Shown here: piece by piece, positions 8,387 to 17,000 of the stretch
How positions within the stretch are numbered: position 1 is the first letter of the stretch
Layout of the letters: each line of letters begins with the position of its first letter
Assembly (NCBI RefSeq): GCF_003992055.1
Contig: NZ_RQVD01000003.1
Coordinates: forward strand, 62,001 to 126,000
Source of the DNA: Veillonella sp. CHU740
GTDB taxonomy: Bacteria; Bacillota; Negativicutes; Veillonellales; Veillonellaceae
DNA length: 64,000 nucleotides
Reading direction: 5' to 3'
Translations under genes and position numbers: made by a program
Notes under the pieces: generated by a model
Database searches by the model: none
What the model was told of the DNA's origin: nothing
The model's input: the letters and a program-made list of their open reading frames with translations, nothing else

Positions 8387-9241
8387 ATGCATATATCTAA
8401 GGCGAATAAAGAGATGATTGAAGTAAAAGGTTTCACTTTTCAAATTTATACTGAAGACTTTGAAAACGACTATATAAGTCTGACGGATATTGCAAGATAT
8501 AAAAGTGATGAGCCAAGTGATGTAATCAAAAATTGGATGAGAAGAAAAGATACTATTGAATTTATTGAGTTATGGGAAAGCTTGAATAACATTAATTTTA
8601 ATTCGGTCGAATTCGACTGAATTAAATCTGAAGCTGGATATAATCCCTTTACATTGTCTCCTAAGAAATGGATAGAAAAAGCAGTAGCAATCGGAATTAT
8701 GTCAAAAGGTGGAAGATATGGTTGTGCATTTGTGCATACAGATATTGCTTTTGAAATTGATTCATGGATTTCTGTTGAATTCAAGATGTATGTTATTCAG
8801 GATTACAAGAGACTTAAGGAAGATAAAAATTTTAAGTTATCATTAGACTGAAATTTGAATATAGAAATTTCTAAGATTAATTACAAAATTTATATAGATG
8901 GAATCAAAGAATATCTTTTAAGAGATCTTACTAATGAACAGCTATCTTATAAATATGAAAGTGAAACAGATATGCTAAACGTAGCTCTGTTTGACAAAAG
9001 AGCAAAACAGTGGCGTGAAGAGAATCTTTACTTAAAGGGAAATATGAGAGACTATGCAAGTCTGAAAGCGTTACTGGTTCTGGCAAATATGGAAAGCTAT
9101 AATGTAACTCTTATTGGTAAAGGTAAGGAGCAGAAAGAAAGAATGATAGAACTTAGAAAGCTTACTAAAACTTAGCTAATGTCGATTAAAAAGTTGAACA
9201 ATACAGGAATCAAGAGCTTAGAAGATAAGTCAAAGAAATAG
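8387..9241 (+). pseudogene. KilA-N domain protein, interrupted by three in-frame stop codons
   Basis: The plus-strand frame from the ATG at 8387 reads a full KilA-N phage-type protein of about 285 codons without any frameshift, but it is cut by TGA at 8618, TGA at 8849 and TAG at 9173. The first part has ISLTDIARYKSDEPSDVI and NWMRRKDTIEF, the second SPKKWIEKAVAIGIMSKGG and FKMYVIQDYKRLKED, and the third LNVALFDKRAKQWREEN. Together these follow the KilA-N plus C-terminal domain order known in phage-derived proteins. A paralogous remnant at 16497-16615 has CGA where the first TGA occurs. I infer point-mutation decay rather than recoding. Confidence 0.8.
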
Positions 9242-9395
9242 AGAGATGTGTTATAAGATTTTAAATGATTCATATCAAAATGTTCAATTTCTACTAGCAA
9301 TCTAAGATTGCTTAGAAAATTAAAATAGATAGTTGGTATTGATAAAAATATTTAAAAATAGTAAAATTTAAAATTATGAAATTGAGGTGATTAGT

Positions 9396-10784
9396 TTGAA
9401 AGTATATGCTGTAAAAAAAGGGTATAAAACGGGAATTTTCGATAATTGGGCAGATTGTTTAGAAGCTACAAAAGGATTTTCAAAAGCAGAATTTAAATCT
9501 TTCAAAACAAGAAAAGAAGCAGAGTTGTACCTTGAAGATCGTGATATTTGGGTTGAAAAGATTTCAAAAGATAATGCTGAAGGTTTCTTAGTTGCGTTTA
9601 CGGATGGAAGTTTTGATAAAGATTTAAACAGATATTCGTATGGTGTACAGTTTATACTTCCAAATGGACAGGAAAGTAATGTGTGTGGATATGGATGTAA
9701 TCAGTCATACATTGAGAGCAATAATATAATAGGTGAAATTTTCGGAGTAATCAATGCTCTTGATTGGGCTATGTCAAATAATTATGAAAAAATTAGAATA
9801 TACTATGACTATGAAGGTTTATCAAAATGGATATCAGGAGAATGGGCTGCTAAATCTAAAGTAGCTAGAATGTATGTTGGAGTATATGAATCGAAATTTA
9901 AAGATTTTCTACAAATAGAGTTTATAAAGGTTCCTAGTCATAGTAATATAATTTATAATGAAAAAGCTGACCATTTGGCAAAATCTGCTTTAATAGATAA
10001 AAAGAAAGTTGCTGTAAAAGGAGACAATTGGTTTACTATTCCATATTTTAAACAAAGTGATTTTGAAGCTTTTGTGCAAATTATTGAGGAATCAGATGAT
10101 AGTATTACTCACACTGTAAATCGTAATGCAGATAAGATTATATATAAGTTTAAAATGAATTCGGATTCTGTGACTGTTACCTTATTTAAAACAGGTCAAC
10201 ATAAATTGTTGTTACAGGGGAAAAACTGTTGTTTATTTCAAGTAGTCACATCAACAATTATTGAATTATATGATGATAGCCATGTTGAACAGATACTTGC
10301 AAACGCTTATCGTATAAGTATAAAAAAAGATACTATTTCATCCTTGTATAATCTAATAATGAAAGGATTACCTACAAACTATCCTGATGGAATAAAAAGA
10401 CTTTTAAAGCAATCGTTAATTAATATGAAATATTATATTGAAAGTGAAGATTACTCTATGTATGCTTTCCCTGCACTAAGAGCATTAGAGGGGCATATTA
10501 AATACTTGATTACATGTGTAGGTGGAGTGGCTAATAGAACTTTTGGCTGCTTTCAACCGGACCCTGTGGATACAAGCAAATATATAGTTTCACAGAATTT
10601 TTTAGATACAAGTAAAAATTCTAGTATTGAAAAGTGTTATAATTATTATAAAGCGCATAGGGATACACTATTTCATTTTGGAGATATATTAGGAGCAGCA
10701 GATAATACTAGATTGATTAAAAATAAAGAAGAAGCAGATGAATTTATAAAAAAGTGTATTGATTTAATAATATCGGAACAATAA
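9396..10784 (+). CDS. rnlA: Viroplasmin/RNase H1-RnlA fusion toxin (HEPN ribonuclease)
   Basis: A probable toxin that cleaves mRNA. Domains in order: residues 1-50, an RNase H1-type hybrid-binding (viroplasmin) domain with GIFDNWADCLEATKGFS and FKTRKEAE; residues 65-200, an RNase H fold with all four acidic residues (D70 in FTDGSF, E114, D138, D192 in EKADHLAK); residues 240-462, a region resembling E. coli RnlA (HTVNRNADKIIYKFKM, GKNCCLFQVV) ending in a HEPN motif R422-DTLF-H427. In E. coli, RnlA is stimulated by the separate RNase HI; here both are one chain. A TTG at 9396, six bases after GAGGTG, is the likely start; an in-frame GTG at 9387 overlaps that site. The RnlB antitoxin gene follows after 28 bases. 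Confidence 0.83.
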   Translation: MKVYAVKKGYKTGIFDNWADCLEATKGFSKAEFKSFKTRKEAELYLEDRDIWVEKISKDNAEGFLVAFTDGSFDKDLNRYSYGVQFILPNGQESNVCGYGCNQSYIESNNIIGEIFGVINALDWAMSNNYEKIRIYYDYEGLSKWISGEWAAKSKVARMYVGVYESKFKDFLQIEFIKVPSHSNIIYNEKADHLAKSALIDKKKVAVKGDNWFTIPYFKQSDFEAFVQIIEESDDSITHTVNRNADKIIYKFKMNSDSVTVTLFKTGQHKLLLQGKNCCLFQVVTSTIIELYDDSHVEQILANAYRISIKKDTISSLYNLIMKGLPTNYPDGIKRLLKQSLINMKYYIESEDYSMYAFPALRALEGHIKYLITCVGGVANRTFGCFQPDPVDTSKYIVSQNFLDTSKNSSIEKCYNYYKAHRDTLFHFGDILGAADNTRLIKNKEEADEFIKKCIDLIISEQ

Positions 10785-10812
10785 AAAGAGAAAAATAGAA
10801 GGAGGAAATGTC

Positions 10813-11172
10813 ATGAACGAATATATAATAATTAAGATTAACGTAAAAGAATATGACAGCTTAATCCTTTGCCTAACCTTTGAAAGCTTATTAACATATA
10901 TACATAAAATAGAGAACAATCTTAAACGAAATTTAGGGATTAAAAATGTGTTGATTGATCAACTGTTAATAACTGGAAATAATTCTAATAGATTTTTAAA
11001 GTGCCATTTTATAAGTGGTAAATTAGATTTGAATACAGCACAAATAGTTACACCTTCAGATTATATAAAGAAAGAGGTTGTTAAATGGTTACATAATAAT
11101 TATCATTGTGTGAATAATTCTATATTAACAGATGAACAGCGTCAGAAAATTAAAGATAATATTATATTATAA
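10813..11172 (+). CDS. rnlB: RnlB-family antitoxin
   Basis: This 119-residue protein is the likely antitoxin for the RNase H-RnlA toxin encoded just upstream. It aligns by eye with E. coli RnlB across its central region: an ESLLTYIHKIENNLKRNLG segment, then ITGNNSNRFLKC, then SGKLDLNTAQIVTPSDY. These match the RnlB pattern of a helical part, an asparagine-arginine-phenylalanine core and a DTAKI-like strand. A strong AAGGAGGAAA ribosome binding site lies seven bases before the ATG, and the gene is followed by a terminator. The pairing with RnlA makes the call much stronger than similarity alone. Confidence 0.75.
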   Translation: MNEYIIIKINVKEYDSLILCLTFESLLTYIHKIENNLKRNLGIKNVLIDQLLITGNNSNRFLKCHFISGKLDLNTAQIVTPSDYIKKEVVKWLHNNYHCVNNSILTDEQRQKIKDNIIL

Positions 11173-11270
11173 TCTGCAATTAATAAATTATGTGAGACGA
11201 AAAATAGAAAAAATACCGCCCTTTTCAGGGCCTTTGTCAAATGCAAGGAGATGTTCGTATAAAAAGTTTT

Positions 11271-11308
11271 TAGCACTAGCTATTTAAATAGCCGGTGCTA
11301 TTCTTTTT
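11271..11308 (+). terminator. Rho-independent terminator after rnlB
   Basis: TAGCAC-TA-GCTATTT pairs with AAATAGC-CG-GTGCTA, a 15-base stem with one internal T.G/A.C step and essentially no loop, followed by TTCTTTTT. A smaller GCCC/GGGC hairpin lies at about 11219-11232. It ends the RNase H-RnlA/RnlB transcript. Confidence 0.75.
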
Positions 11309-11435
11309 ACTTAATAGAAGTATACGAACTCTGAAGAGTTTAAAAAGACGCAATCCATAAGTTTATTCTCTTTAATACTTGGTTAATTGTATAATGAAAT
11401 TGAACAGTGCATCAGAAATGATAATTTGGATAAAA

Positions 11436-12012
11436 CCTTGTATAACTACGTGTATGAAGGCCTTTTCTGCCTATCCTTGACTTTTCTTGTATAGTCAAAA
11501 GAAAATAAATAAAGTACACTTAACGTACCCGTAAACGTTAATCTTTGATTAAGTATTGATGATCGTAGCTCAGCAGTAGATGAATATACGGAACTTTAGC
11601 ACTGAGACGTGGATATAATTTGTAGGAAAAAGTAAAATATTAACTTCTGCTAGTGATATTACTTGAAAGAAATATACGCTTGAACGTTCAACTGTTAGCG
11701 GATAGTATTTCTGACAATGAAGTAACAAATAAGATTGCTGCATAGATAGATACTATAGTAATAGGCCAGTAAATCGTATCACTTCAAATAAGGATAGTGA
11801 GTCTACTAAGGTTTCAAATAGTTGTATAGGACTCTACTTTGTATATTTTGGTAACTCCAATTCAACTTGGTAAAGAGGTGTAAATAAATATGATAATGGA
11901 TTGTTAAGACGATTTATATCAAAAGGTAAAGTATTCAGTAATCTTGTCATAGGTATTCTTAAAGCTGTACAAAATTGGATAAATCAGTATTCAAGAAGGC
12001 TTCTTGAATACT
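11436..12012 (+). mobile_element. Decayed IS30-family transposase remnant
   Basis: Plus-strand conceptual reading, with several stops and frame changes, gives TLYNYVYEGLF, then LSIDDRSSAVDEYTE, then LLADSISDNEVTNKIAA, and near the end YDNGLLRRFISKGKVFS followed by INQYSRRLLEY. The NGLLRRF-KG block and the final INxY-R-LxY block are characteristic of the IS30 transposase C-terminus. A second, inverted remnant of the same element lies at 16620-17000. The last 27 bases (11986-12012) form a perfect inverted repeat of 12 bases with a 3-base loop. No intact terminal repeats were identified. Confidence 0.65.
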
Positions 12013-12560
12013 AAATAACAAGAGAAATGTACATAAATAAAATATCGAATCTATTTTGCTAATCTTCATTTCAATCTATTATTAGATATTTTGATATTTA
12101 TATTGAAAAGTTCAATTTCGACTTGCAATTTAAGGTATAAAATTGGTTTGAAAAAGAGAATAAAAGTGCATAATAAGTGCTGATTTTTGTGATATAATAA
12201 AAGTAATATAATTTTACCAAGAAAATGACTTATGATTAGTCATCTCAATATTAAGCTATAAAAAATTATTTTTAAAATTAACAGATAAAGATATGAGGAA
12301 TATTGAATTTATGAAAACAACAGGGTTATAAGTGAATTACCTAAGAAATAAGACGATGTATATATTCTTTTATTAAATGCATTTAAAGTGAAACTAGAGA
12401 GATAAAATTGCAGATATTTCTAGATTGTTGGTTGGCAATTTAGTTTCAGAATTCATGAGGCTTGGACTAAGGCTGAATCAAGTTTGAAGTTTAAAGCTTA
12501 ATACACAAATTATAGGTATGTCTATAATAATTATATCGATAGATTATAGTTAGAAATAGG
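12013..12560. other. AT-rich stretch with no recognised gene
   Basis: All frames are broken. A short plus-frame run near 12425-12500 encodes words such as IHEAWTKAESSLKFKA, suggesting another dead gene that I cannot identify. The last 100 bases presumably carry the promoter of the ATPase gene that follows, but no convincing -35/-10 pair is visible. Confidence 0.4.
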
Positions 12561-12566
12561 AATGCT

Positions 12567-12600
12567 AGGAGGGTCTGATAGTTTTATCAGATGTAATATT
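12567..12600 (+). promoter_or_regulatory. Hairpin between Shine-Dalgarno and start codon of the GHKL ATPase gene
   Basis: AGGAGGG at 12567-12573 is followed directly by a perfect hairpin, TCTGATA (12574-12580), loop GTTT, TATCAGA (12585-12591), then nine bases and the ATG at 12601. The linear spacing of 27 bases is too long for initiation. If the stem forms, the effective spacing becomes nine bases. This supports 12601 as the start and suggests structure-dependent translation. Confidence 0.55.
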
Positions 12601-14463
12601 ATGAAAAATAGTGGATTTAAAATTAAATTTGATAAAAATACAATTGATCATTTAGGGATAAAATTATATAGTTCATTTCCTCCAGTTATCGCTGAATTAA
12701 TTTCAAATTCTTACGATGCAGATGCTGAAAATGTAGAGATAAAAATTAACTATGATGAAAAGGTAGTAACGGTTACAGATGATGGAATAGGAATGAACCA
12801 TGAGGAATTAAATCAGAACTTTTTGGTGATCGGTAGAAACAGAAGAAAAGCCGAAGGCACAGGTGTTTCTAAAGTAAAAAAAAGAAAAGTGACAGGAAAG
12901 AAAGGGCTAGGTAAATTAGCTGTATTTGGTATTGCAAAGACTATAGAGGTATATTCTATAAAAGATGGTGTGAAAAATGCTTTTAGTATTAATTATGATG
13001 AAATGAAAGCAGAAAGTGAATCAGAATATAAGCCAAAAGTGATTTGTGAAAATGAAAATACCAATGAACAATCTGGGACTGTGGTTAAAATTAAAGAAAT
13101 TAAGCAAAGTTCAATAATGGGCATTGAAGATTTAGCATACAATTTATCCAGAAGATTTTCGTTTTATGATGCTGAGTTTGAGGTTAAACTTATTGATGAA
13201 AGTTTACAACAAGAGCAACCAATTACAAAATCAATTTATTTTGATAAGTTAGAAAAAGAATTTGAATGGAAATTTCCAGAAGACTTTATAAATGATATTA
13301 ATATTGTAGATGAATTTCAAAGGCTAAAAGATCATGGTATTACTGGAAGGGTATATACTAAATCGACTCCTTTAAGAAAAAAAGATAGTGGTTTTTTGCT
13401 ATATGTTAGAAATAAATTGGCTTCAGAAAATGTGTTTTTTGATGATAGGGCAAATGATAGTTTTAATGGCTATGTAACTGGATTTTTTAATATTGATTTT
13501 ATAGATGATTCAGATGAAGAGGATTATATATCTACAGCGAGACAGTCAATCCTGTGGGAAGAAAATGAAAGTATAATTCAATTGAAAAATGATTTAAATA
13601 AGTTGATTTCAAAAATATCATCTTTATGGAGAGAAAACAGAAGAAAGAAAAAAGAAGAGCTTATTACTTTAGATAAATCGTTTTTTAAGGGATTAACACC
13701 AACAGAAATAAGTAGCATCAAGAAGGTTAAAGATACATTATTAGCAAATTCCACAGAAACAGATGATATAGAATTAATTAAGCGCGTTTTGGACAACTTA
13801 AAAAATTTATATAAATTTGAGAGCTTTCAGTCATATATAGAGAATTTAAAAGCCGAGAATTTAACAGTCGATGAAGTTGAAAAAATAACTTCAGATTGGG
13901 AATATATAGAGGCAAAAGAGCTTGCAAAAGTTGCAGTTGGTAGAATAAAAGCTATAGAACAATTTGAAAAGTATGTTAATGGAAATGAGAGTGAATCTAA
14001 GGTAATTCAGCCATTTCTAGAAAAGTTTCCTTGGATTTTAGATCCTAGAATTACAACATTTGAAAGAGAAAAATCATATAGTGAAATTTTAAAACAGTAT
14101 TTTCCAGATGAAAAATTAGAGGGAAGTAATCGTAGGATTGACTTTCTTTGTAATTTAGTAAATGGTGAATTAATTATTATTGAATTGAAGAGACCGAACA
14201 TTAAAATTAAAACAGAGGAAATAAATCAAGCGTTAGATTATAAAATTTTTGTTCAAAATCATTATAAGTTGGATAAAGTAACAACATTTTTGATGTCCGA
14301 TAGATATGATATGGATCCTATAGTTAGTACTACTGCAAATTCATTAGAAAAAAGTGGTGATTTATTTATAAGATCATATTCAGACTTGTTAAGAGATGCA
14401 AAAAAGTTTAATCAAGAATTTATAAATAAATATGAAGAAATTAAAGAAGCGTATGATAATTGA
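12601..14463 (+). CDS. MORC/MutL-like GHKL ATPase fused to a PD-(D/E)XK-type nuclease domain
   Basis: This 620-residue protein has a GHKL ATP-binding domain at the N-terminus: N-box E32 and N36 in AELISNSYDADA, G1 box DDGIGM at 60-65 and GKKGLGKLAVFG at 99-110. A second domain follows to about residue 330, then a helical region rich in Lys and Glu. The C-terminus carries a nuclease-like core, RRIDFLC with D514 and IIIELKRP with E528 and K530. GHKL ATPases of the MORC type are known in restriction-modification loci. The 5-methylcytosine methyltransferase gene begins 29 bases downstream, so this is probably the restriction or effector partner. The 12601 start is preferred over an upstream ATG at 12562 (see the hairpin entry). 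Confidence 0.75.
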   Translation: MKNSGFKIKFDKNTIDHLGIKLYSSFPPVIAELISNSYDADAENVEIKINYDEKVVTVTDDGIGMNHEELNQNFLVIGRNRRKAEGTGVSKVKKRKVTGKKGLGKLAVFGIAKTIEVYSIKDGVKNAFSINYDEMKAESESEYKPKVICENENTNEQSGTVVKIKEIKQSSIMGIEDLAYNLSRRFSFYDAEFEVKLIDESLQQEQPITKSIYFDKLEKEFEWKFPEDFINDINIVDEFQRLKDHGITGRVYTKSTPLRKKDSGFLLYVRNKLASENVFFDDRANDSFNGYVTGFFNIDFIDDSDEEDYISTARQSILWEENESIIQLKNDLNKLISKISSLWRENRRKKKEELITLDKSFFKGLTPTEISSIKKVKDTLLANSTETDDIELIKRVLDNLKNLYKFESFQSYIENLKAENLTVDEVEKITSDWEYIEAKELAKVAVGRIKAIEQFEKYVNGNESESKVIQPFLEKFPWILDPRITTFEREKSYSEILKQYFPDEKLEGSNRRIDFLCNLVNGELIIIELKRPNIKIKTEEINQALDYKIFVQNHYKLDKVTTFLMSDRYDMDPIVSTTANSLEKSGDLFIRSYSDLLRDAKKFNQEFINKYEEIKEAYDN

Positions 14464-14492
14464 TTTAATTAAATACGAATGGTGGTGAGGTT

Positions 14493-15746
14493 ATGCTAAA
14501 TATAGTAGATGTGTTTTCAGGAGCAGGTGGATTAACCGAAGGATTTAGGTATAAAGATTATTATAATTTTATTTGTCATATAGAAATGGACAAAGATGCT
14601 TGCTCTTCTTTAGAGTTAAGAAATATATATTACTATTTAAAAAAAGAAAATAACCTATCTCCATATTTTGAATATATTCGAGGTGAAATCTCTAGAGATG
14701 ATTTGTACTCGATTATACCAAGAGATCTGACTAAAGATATACTGAATAAAGAAATCAGTAAAGATATCATGCCTTCGATTTTTGAATTTATTGACCAAAG
14801 ATTAGGCAATAATGAGTTAGATGGTATTATTGGCGGACCACCATGTCAGGCATATTCTACAATCGGTAGAGCCAATAACAAGTCGAAAAAATCTACTGAT
14901 AAAAGAATCTATCTATATAAACACTATTTAGATTTTTTAGATAAATATAAACCAAAGTTCTTTATTTTTGAAAATGTTAAAGGGTTGCTTTCGTTTAAGG
15001 ATTTATCAGGTGAGTTACTTTTGCCAAAAATAATTTGCGAATTTGATAAGTGTGGATATAAGGTGGATTATCAAATAGTAGATGCAAGTAATTATGGAGT
15101 AGTACAAAAAAGAGAACGTTTAATACTTGTCGGACATCGTAAAGATTTATTGTTTGATACCACATTTTTTGACTGTTTGGCTAAATATGTTGAGGTTGCC
15201 CCAACTATAAAAGAATTGTTTGAGGACTTGCCAAGTATAAAGTCGGGAGGAAGTTCTCATAAGTATTGTTCTGATGTTTCAAGTCAGTTTGTTGCAAAAT
15301 ATATTCGTAAAAATTATGATATTTTAACACAACATGCTGCAAGGCCCCATAATGAAAATGATTTGAAGATATATAAATTGGTACTAAAAGCTAAGAAAAA
15401 AGGTAAGAATTTAAGGTATATCGATATACCTGAAGAACTACAAACACATTCTAATACCACATCTTTTTTAGATAGATATAAAGCTTTGGATTATGGCTCT
15501 ATTAGTCATACAGTTGTTGCTCATATTTCAAAGGATGGACATTACTATATCCACCCAGATTTAAGACAGAATCGTTCAATTACGGTAAGAGAAGCAGCTA
15601 GGATACAAGGATTTCCAGATGATTTTTATTTTGAAAATTCACGAACGGCTGCATTTAAACAGATAGGAAATGCTGTTCCACCAATTCTATCTAAAAAAAT
15701 TGCAATGGCTGTTATAGATTTTTTGCGAGTACAAAAAAAAGAATGA
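14493..15746 (+). CDS. DNA (cytosine-5-)-methyltransferase paired with the GHKL ATPase-nuclease
   Basis: This 417-residue m5C methyltransferase has motif I VDVFSGAGGLTEGF at residues 4-17, the catalytic PCQ loop in GGPPCQAYS near residue 115, the ENV motif IFENVKGLL near 155, QKRERLILVG (motif VIII) near 205 and GNAVPP (motif X) near 395. The variable region between VIII and IX is long and unlike those of the two other m5C enzymes in this window, so it should have its own target. A GGTGGTGAGG ribosome binding site precedes the ATG. With the ATPase-nuclease upstream it forms a probable restriction-modification unit. Confidence 0.88.
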   Translation: MLNIVDVFSGAGGLTEGFRYKDYYNFICHIEMDKDACSSLELRNIYYYLKKENNLSPYFEYIRGEISRDDLYSIIPRDLTKDILNKEISKDIMPSIFEFIDQRLGNNELDGIIGGPPCQAYSTIGRANNKSKKSTDKRIYLYKHYLDFLDKYKPKFFIFENVKGLLSFKDLSGELLLPKIICEFDKCGYKVDYQIVDASNYGVVQKRERLILVGHRKDLLFDTTFFDCLAKYVEVAPTIKELFEDLPSIKSGGSSHKYCSDVSSQFVAKYIRKNYDILTQHAARPHNENDLKIYKLVLKAKKKGKNLRYIDIPEELQTHSNTTSFLDRYKALDYGSISHTVVAHISKDGHYYIHPDLRQNRSITVREAARIQGFPDDFYFENSRTAAFKQIGNAVPPILSKKIAMAVIDFLRVQKKE

Positions 15747-16157
15747 ATTACCTCTCCATCTCATTATCGTTATTTTTTTTATAATTTTTTCTGATTTAAC
15801 ACTGATCTTACATATCGGAATTTTAAGAAAAATTATTTTTGTCAAGTTTTGGGGACAGCAGTTAATCTATTCAGTTCATTTAGTATGAGAAATGTATAAA
15901 AATATAAATATAAAGAAATAATAAGAAACATAGGAGAGATACATGGGATGTAACTAATTATAGTACAAAAAAGTAGCCCTACTTATGTTTCTTTTTTAGA
16001 ATCTATAATATATTTTGCTGTCCTATCCAAAATATAATATAGATCCCTCAAAGAAGAATGGTATTTTAGTATTATTGATATTGTTGGAGCACTAATTGAA
16101 GGTAAAAACCTAAGAAGATAAAGAAGTGATTAAAAAACGAAAGATGAAGAGGGTGCA

Positions 16158-16260
16158 ATGCAGTTGTACGAAAATATCGTACAACTGCATTTAGAATCAT
16201 TAGATGGAGAAAAATACAATACCAACGTTACTGACATTCAAGGACTCTTTCGTATTATAA
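16158..16260 (+). pseudogene. BRO-N/DinD-like antirepressor fragment
   Basis: From the ATG at 16158 the frame reads MQLYENIVQLHLESLDGE, then KYNTNVTDIQGLFRII, and then degenerates. The pattern DGKxYxTDVxDTExLFRIIQ is the middle of Bro-N/DinD-type phage antirepressor domains. A shorter copy is found at 8144-8200 in the same position relative to a KilA-N remnant. The DNA includes the palindrome GTTGTACGA-AAATA-TCGTACAAC. Confidence 0.5.
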
Positions 16261-16496
16261 GATGGAGATTATACAAAGTAAAAGTGATTAAATTTCAACG
16301 TCAATATAGATAGCTTCATTAATAATATCATTGATATGTAGTGTATTTAATAAATCTATCTTAGTATTAGTTATTAAAACTGAACTTTCTTTCTGTGATT
16401 TTTCTTTAACATTTAAAGCTTAAATCTGCGAAGATAATAATATTACTTACGAATCTGAGTTTTTATCAAAATTTTAAATAAAAAATAAATTATTGG

Positions 16497-16615
16497 AATG
16501 CAGTTTGGCGCAGTTATTAAATTTTAATTCAGTCGAATTCGACCGAATTAAATCGTAAGCTGAATATAATTACTTAACATTGTCTCTTAAGAAATGGGTA
16601 GAGAATATAAGTAAT
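16497..16615 (+). pseudogene. Second KilA-N fragment
   Basis: Nucleotide similarity to 8562-8690 is obvious by eye. The stretch FNSVEFDRIKS is followed by a stop, then AEYNYLTLSLKKWVENISN. It preserves CGA at the codon that became TGA in the copy at 8618, which helps reconstruct how the first copy decayed. Only about 40 codons remain. Confidence 0.6.
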
Positions 16616-16619
16616 CCAC

Positions 16620-17000
16620 TGACCGAATTACCATCGGACCTATCCATGCAGCAATGGTTTTTGTTACATTATTAGCATAAGCTCTATCCGCTAACAGTTG
16701 AAAGTAAAAAGCGTATTTTTCTATCAGTTAATGTTACTTGCTGAGGTTGAGGTTTTGCTTTTTCATGCGAATTGTTTCCACTTCCTAATGCTTAAATTCC
16801 GTTCGTTTATCTACTGTTGGTTTACGATCTTCAATATTTAACTTAAGACTACGTTTACGAGTGCGTTGGATGCAGTTCGTTCATTTTATCTTAACTATAC
16901 AAGTAAAGTCAAAGATAAGTGGAAAAAGACATTCATATATGTGGCTATACAAGGTCCTTGTATAAAATATCATATCTGATGTAAATAGTTTTTTCCGAGT
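16620..17000 (-). mobile_element. Second decayed IS30-family transposase remnant, inverted
   Basis: Read on the minus strand, this segment gives RTRKRSLKLNIEDRKPTVDK and then LLADRAYANNVTKTIAAWIG. It parallels the plus-strand remnant at 11436-12012 (LSIDDRSSAVDEYTE; LLADSISDNEVTNKIAA). The C-terminal NGLLRRF part is missing. The two copies are in opposite orientation and flank the GHKL ATPase/methyltransferase module. Confidence 0.6.

Noticed and set aside
8387..9241. Recoding of TGA (as in some bacteria and phages) as the reason for in-frame stops
   Set aside because: A TAG also interrupts the frame, neighbouring genes use TGA as a normal stop, and the paralogous copy has a sense codon at the first site. 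Decay is simpler.
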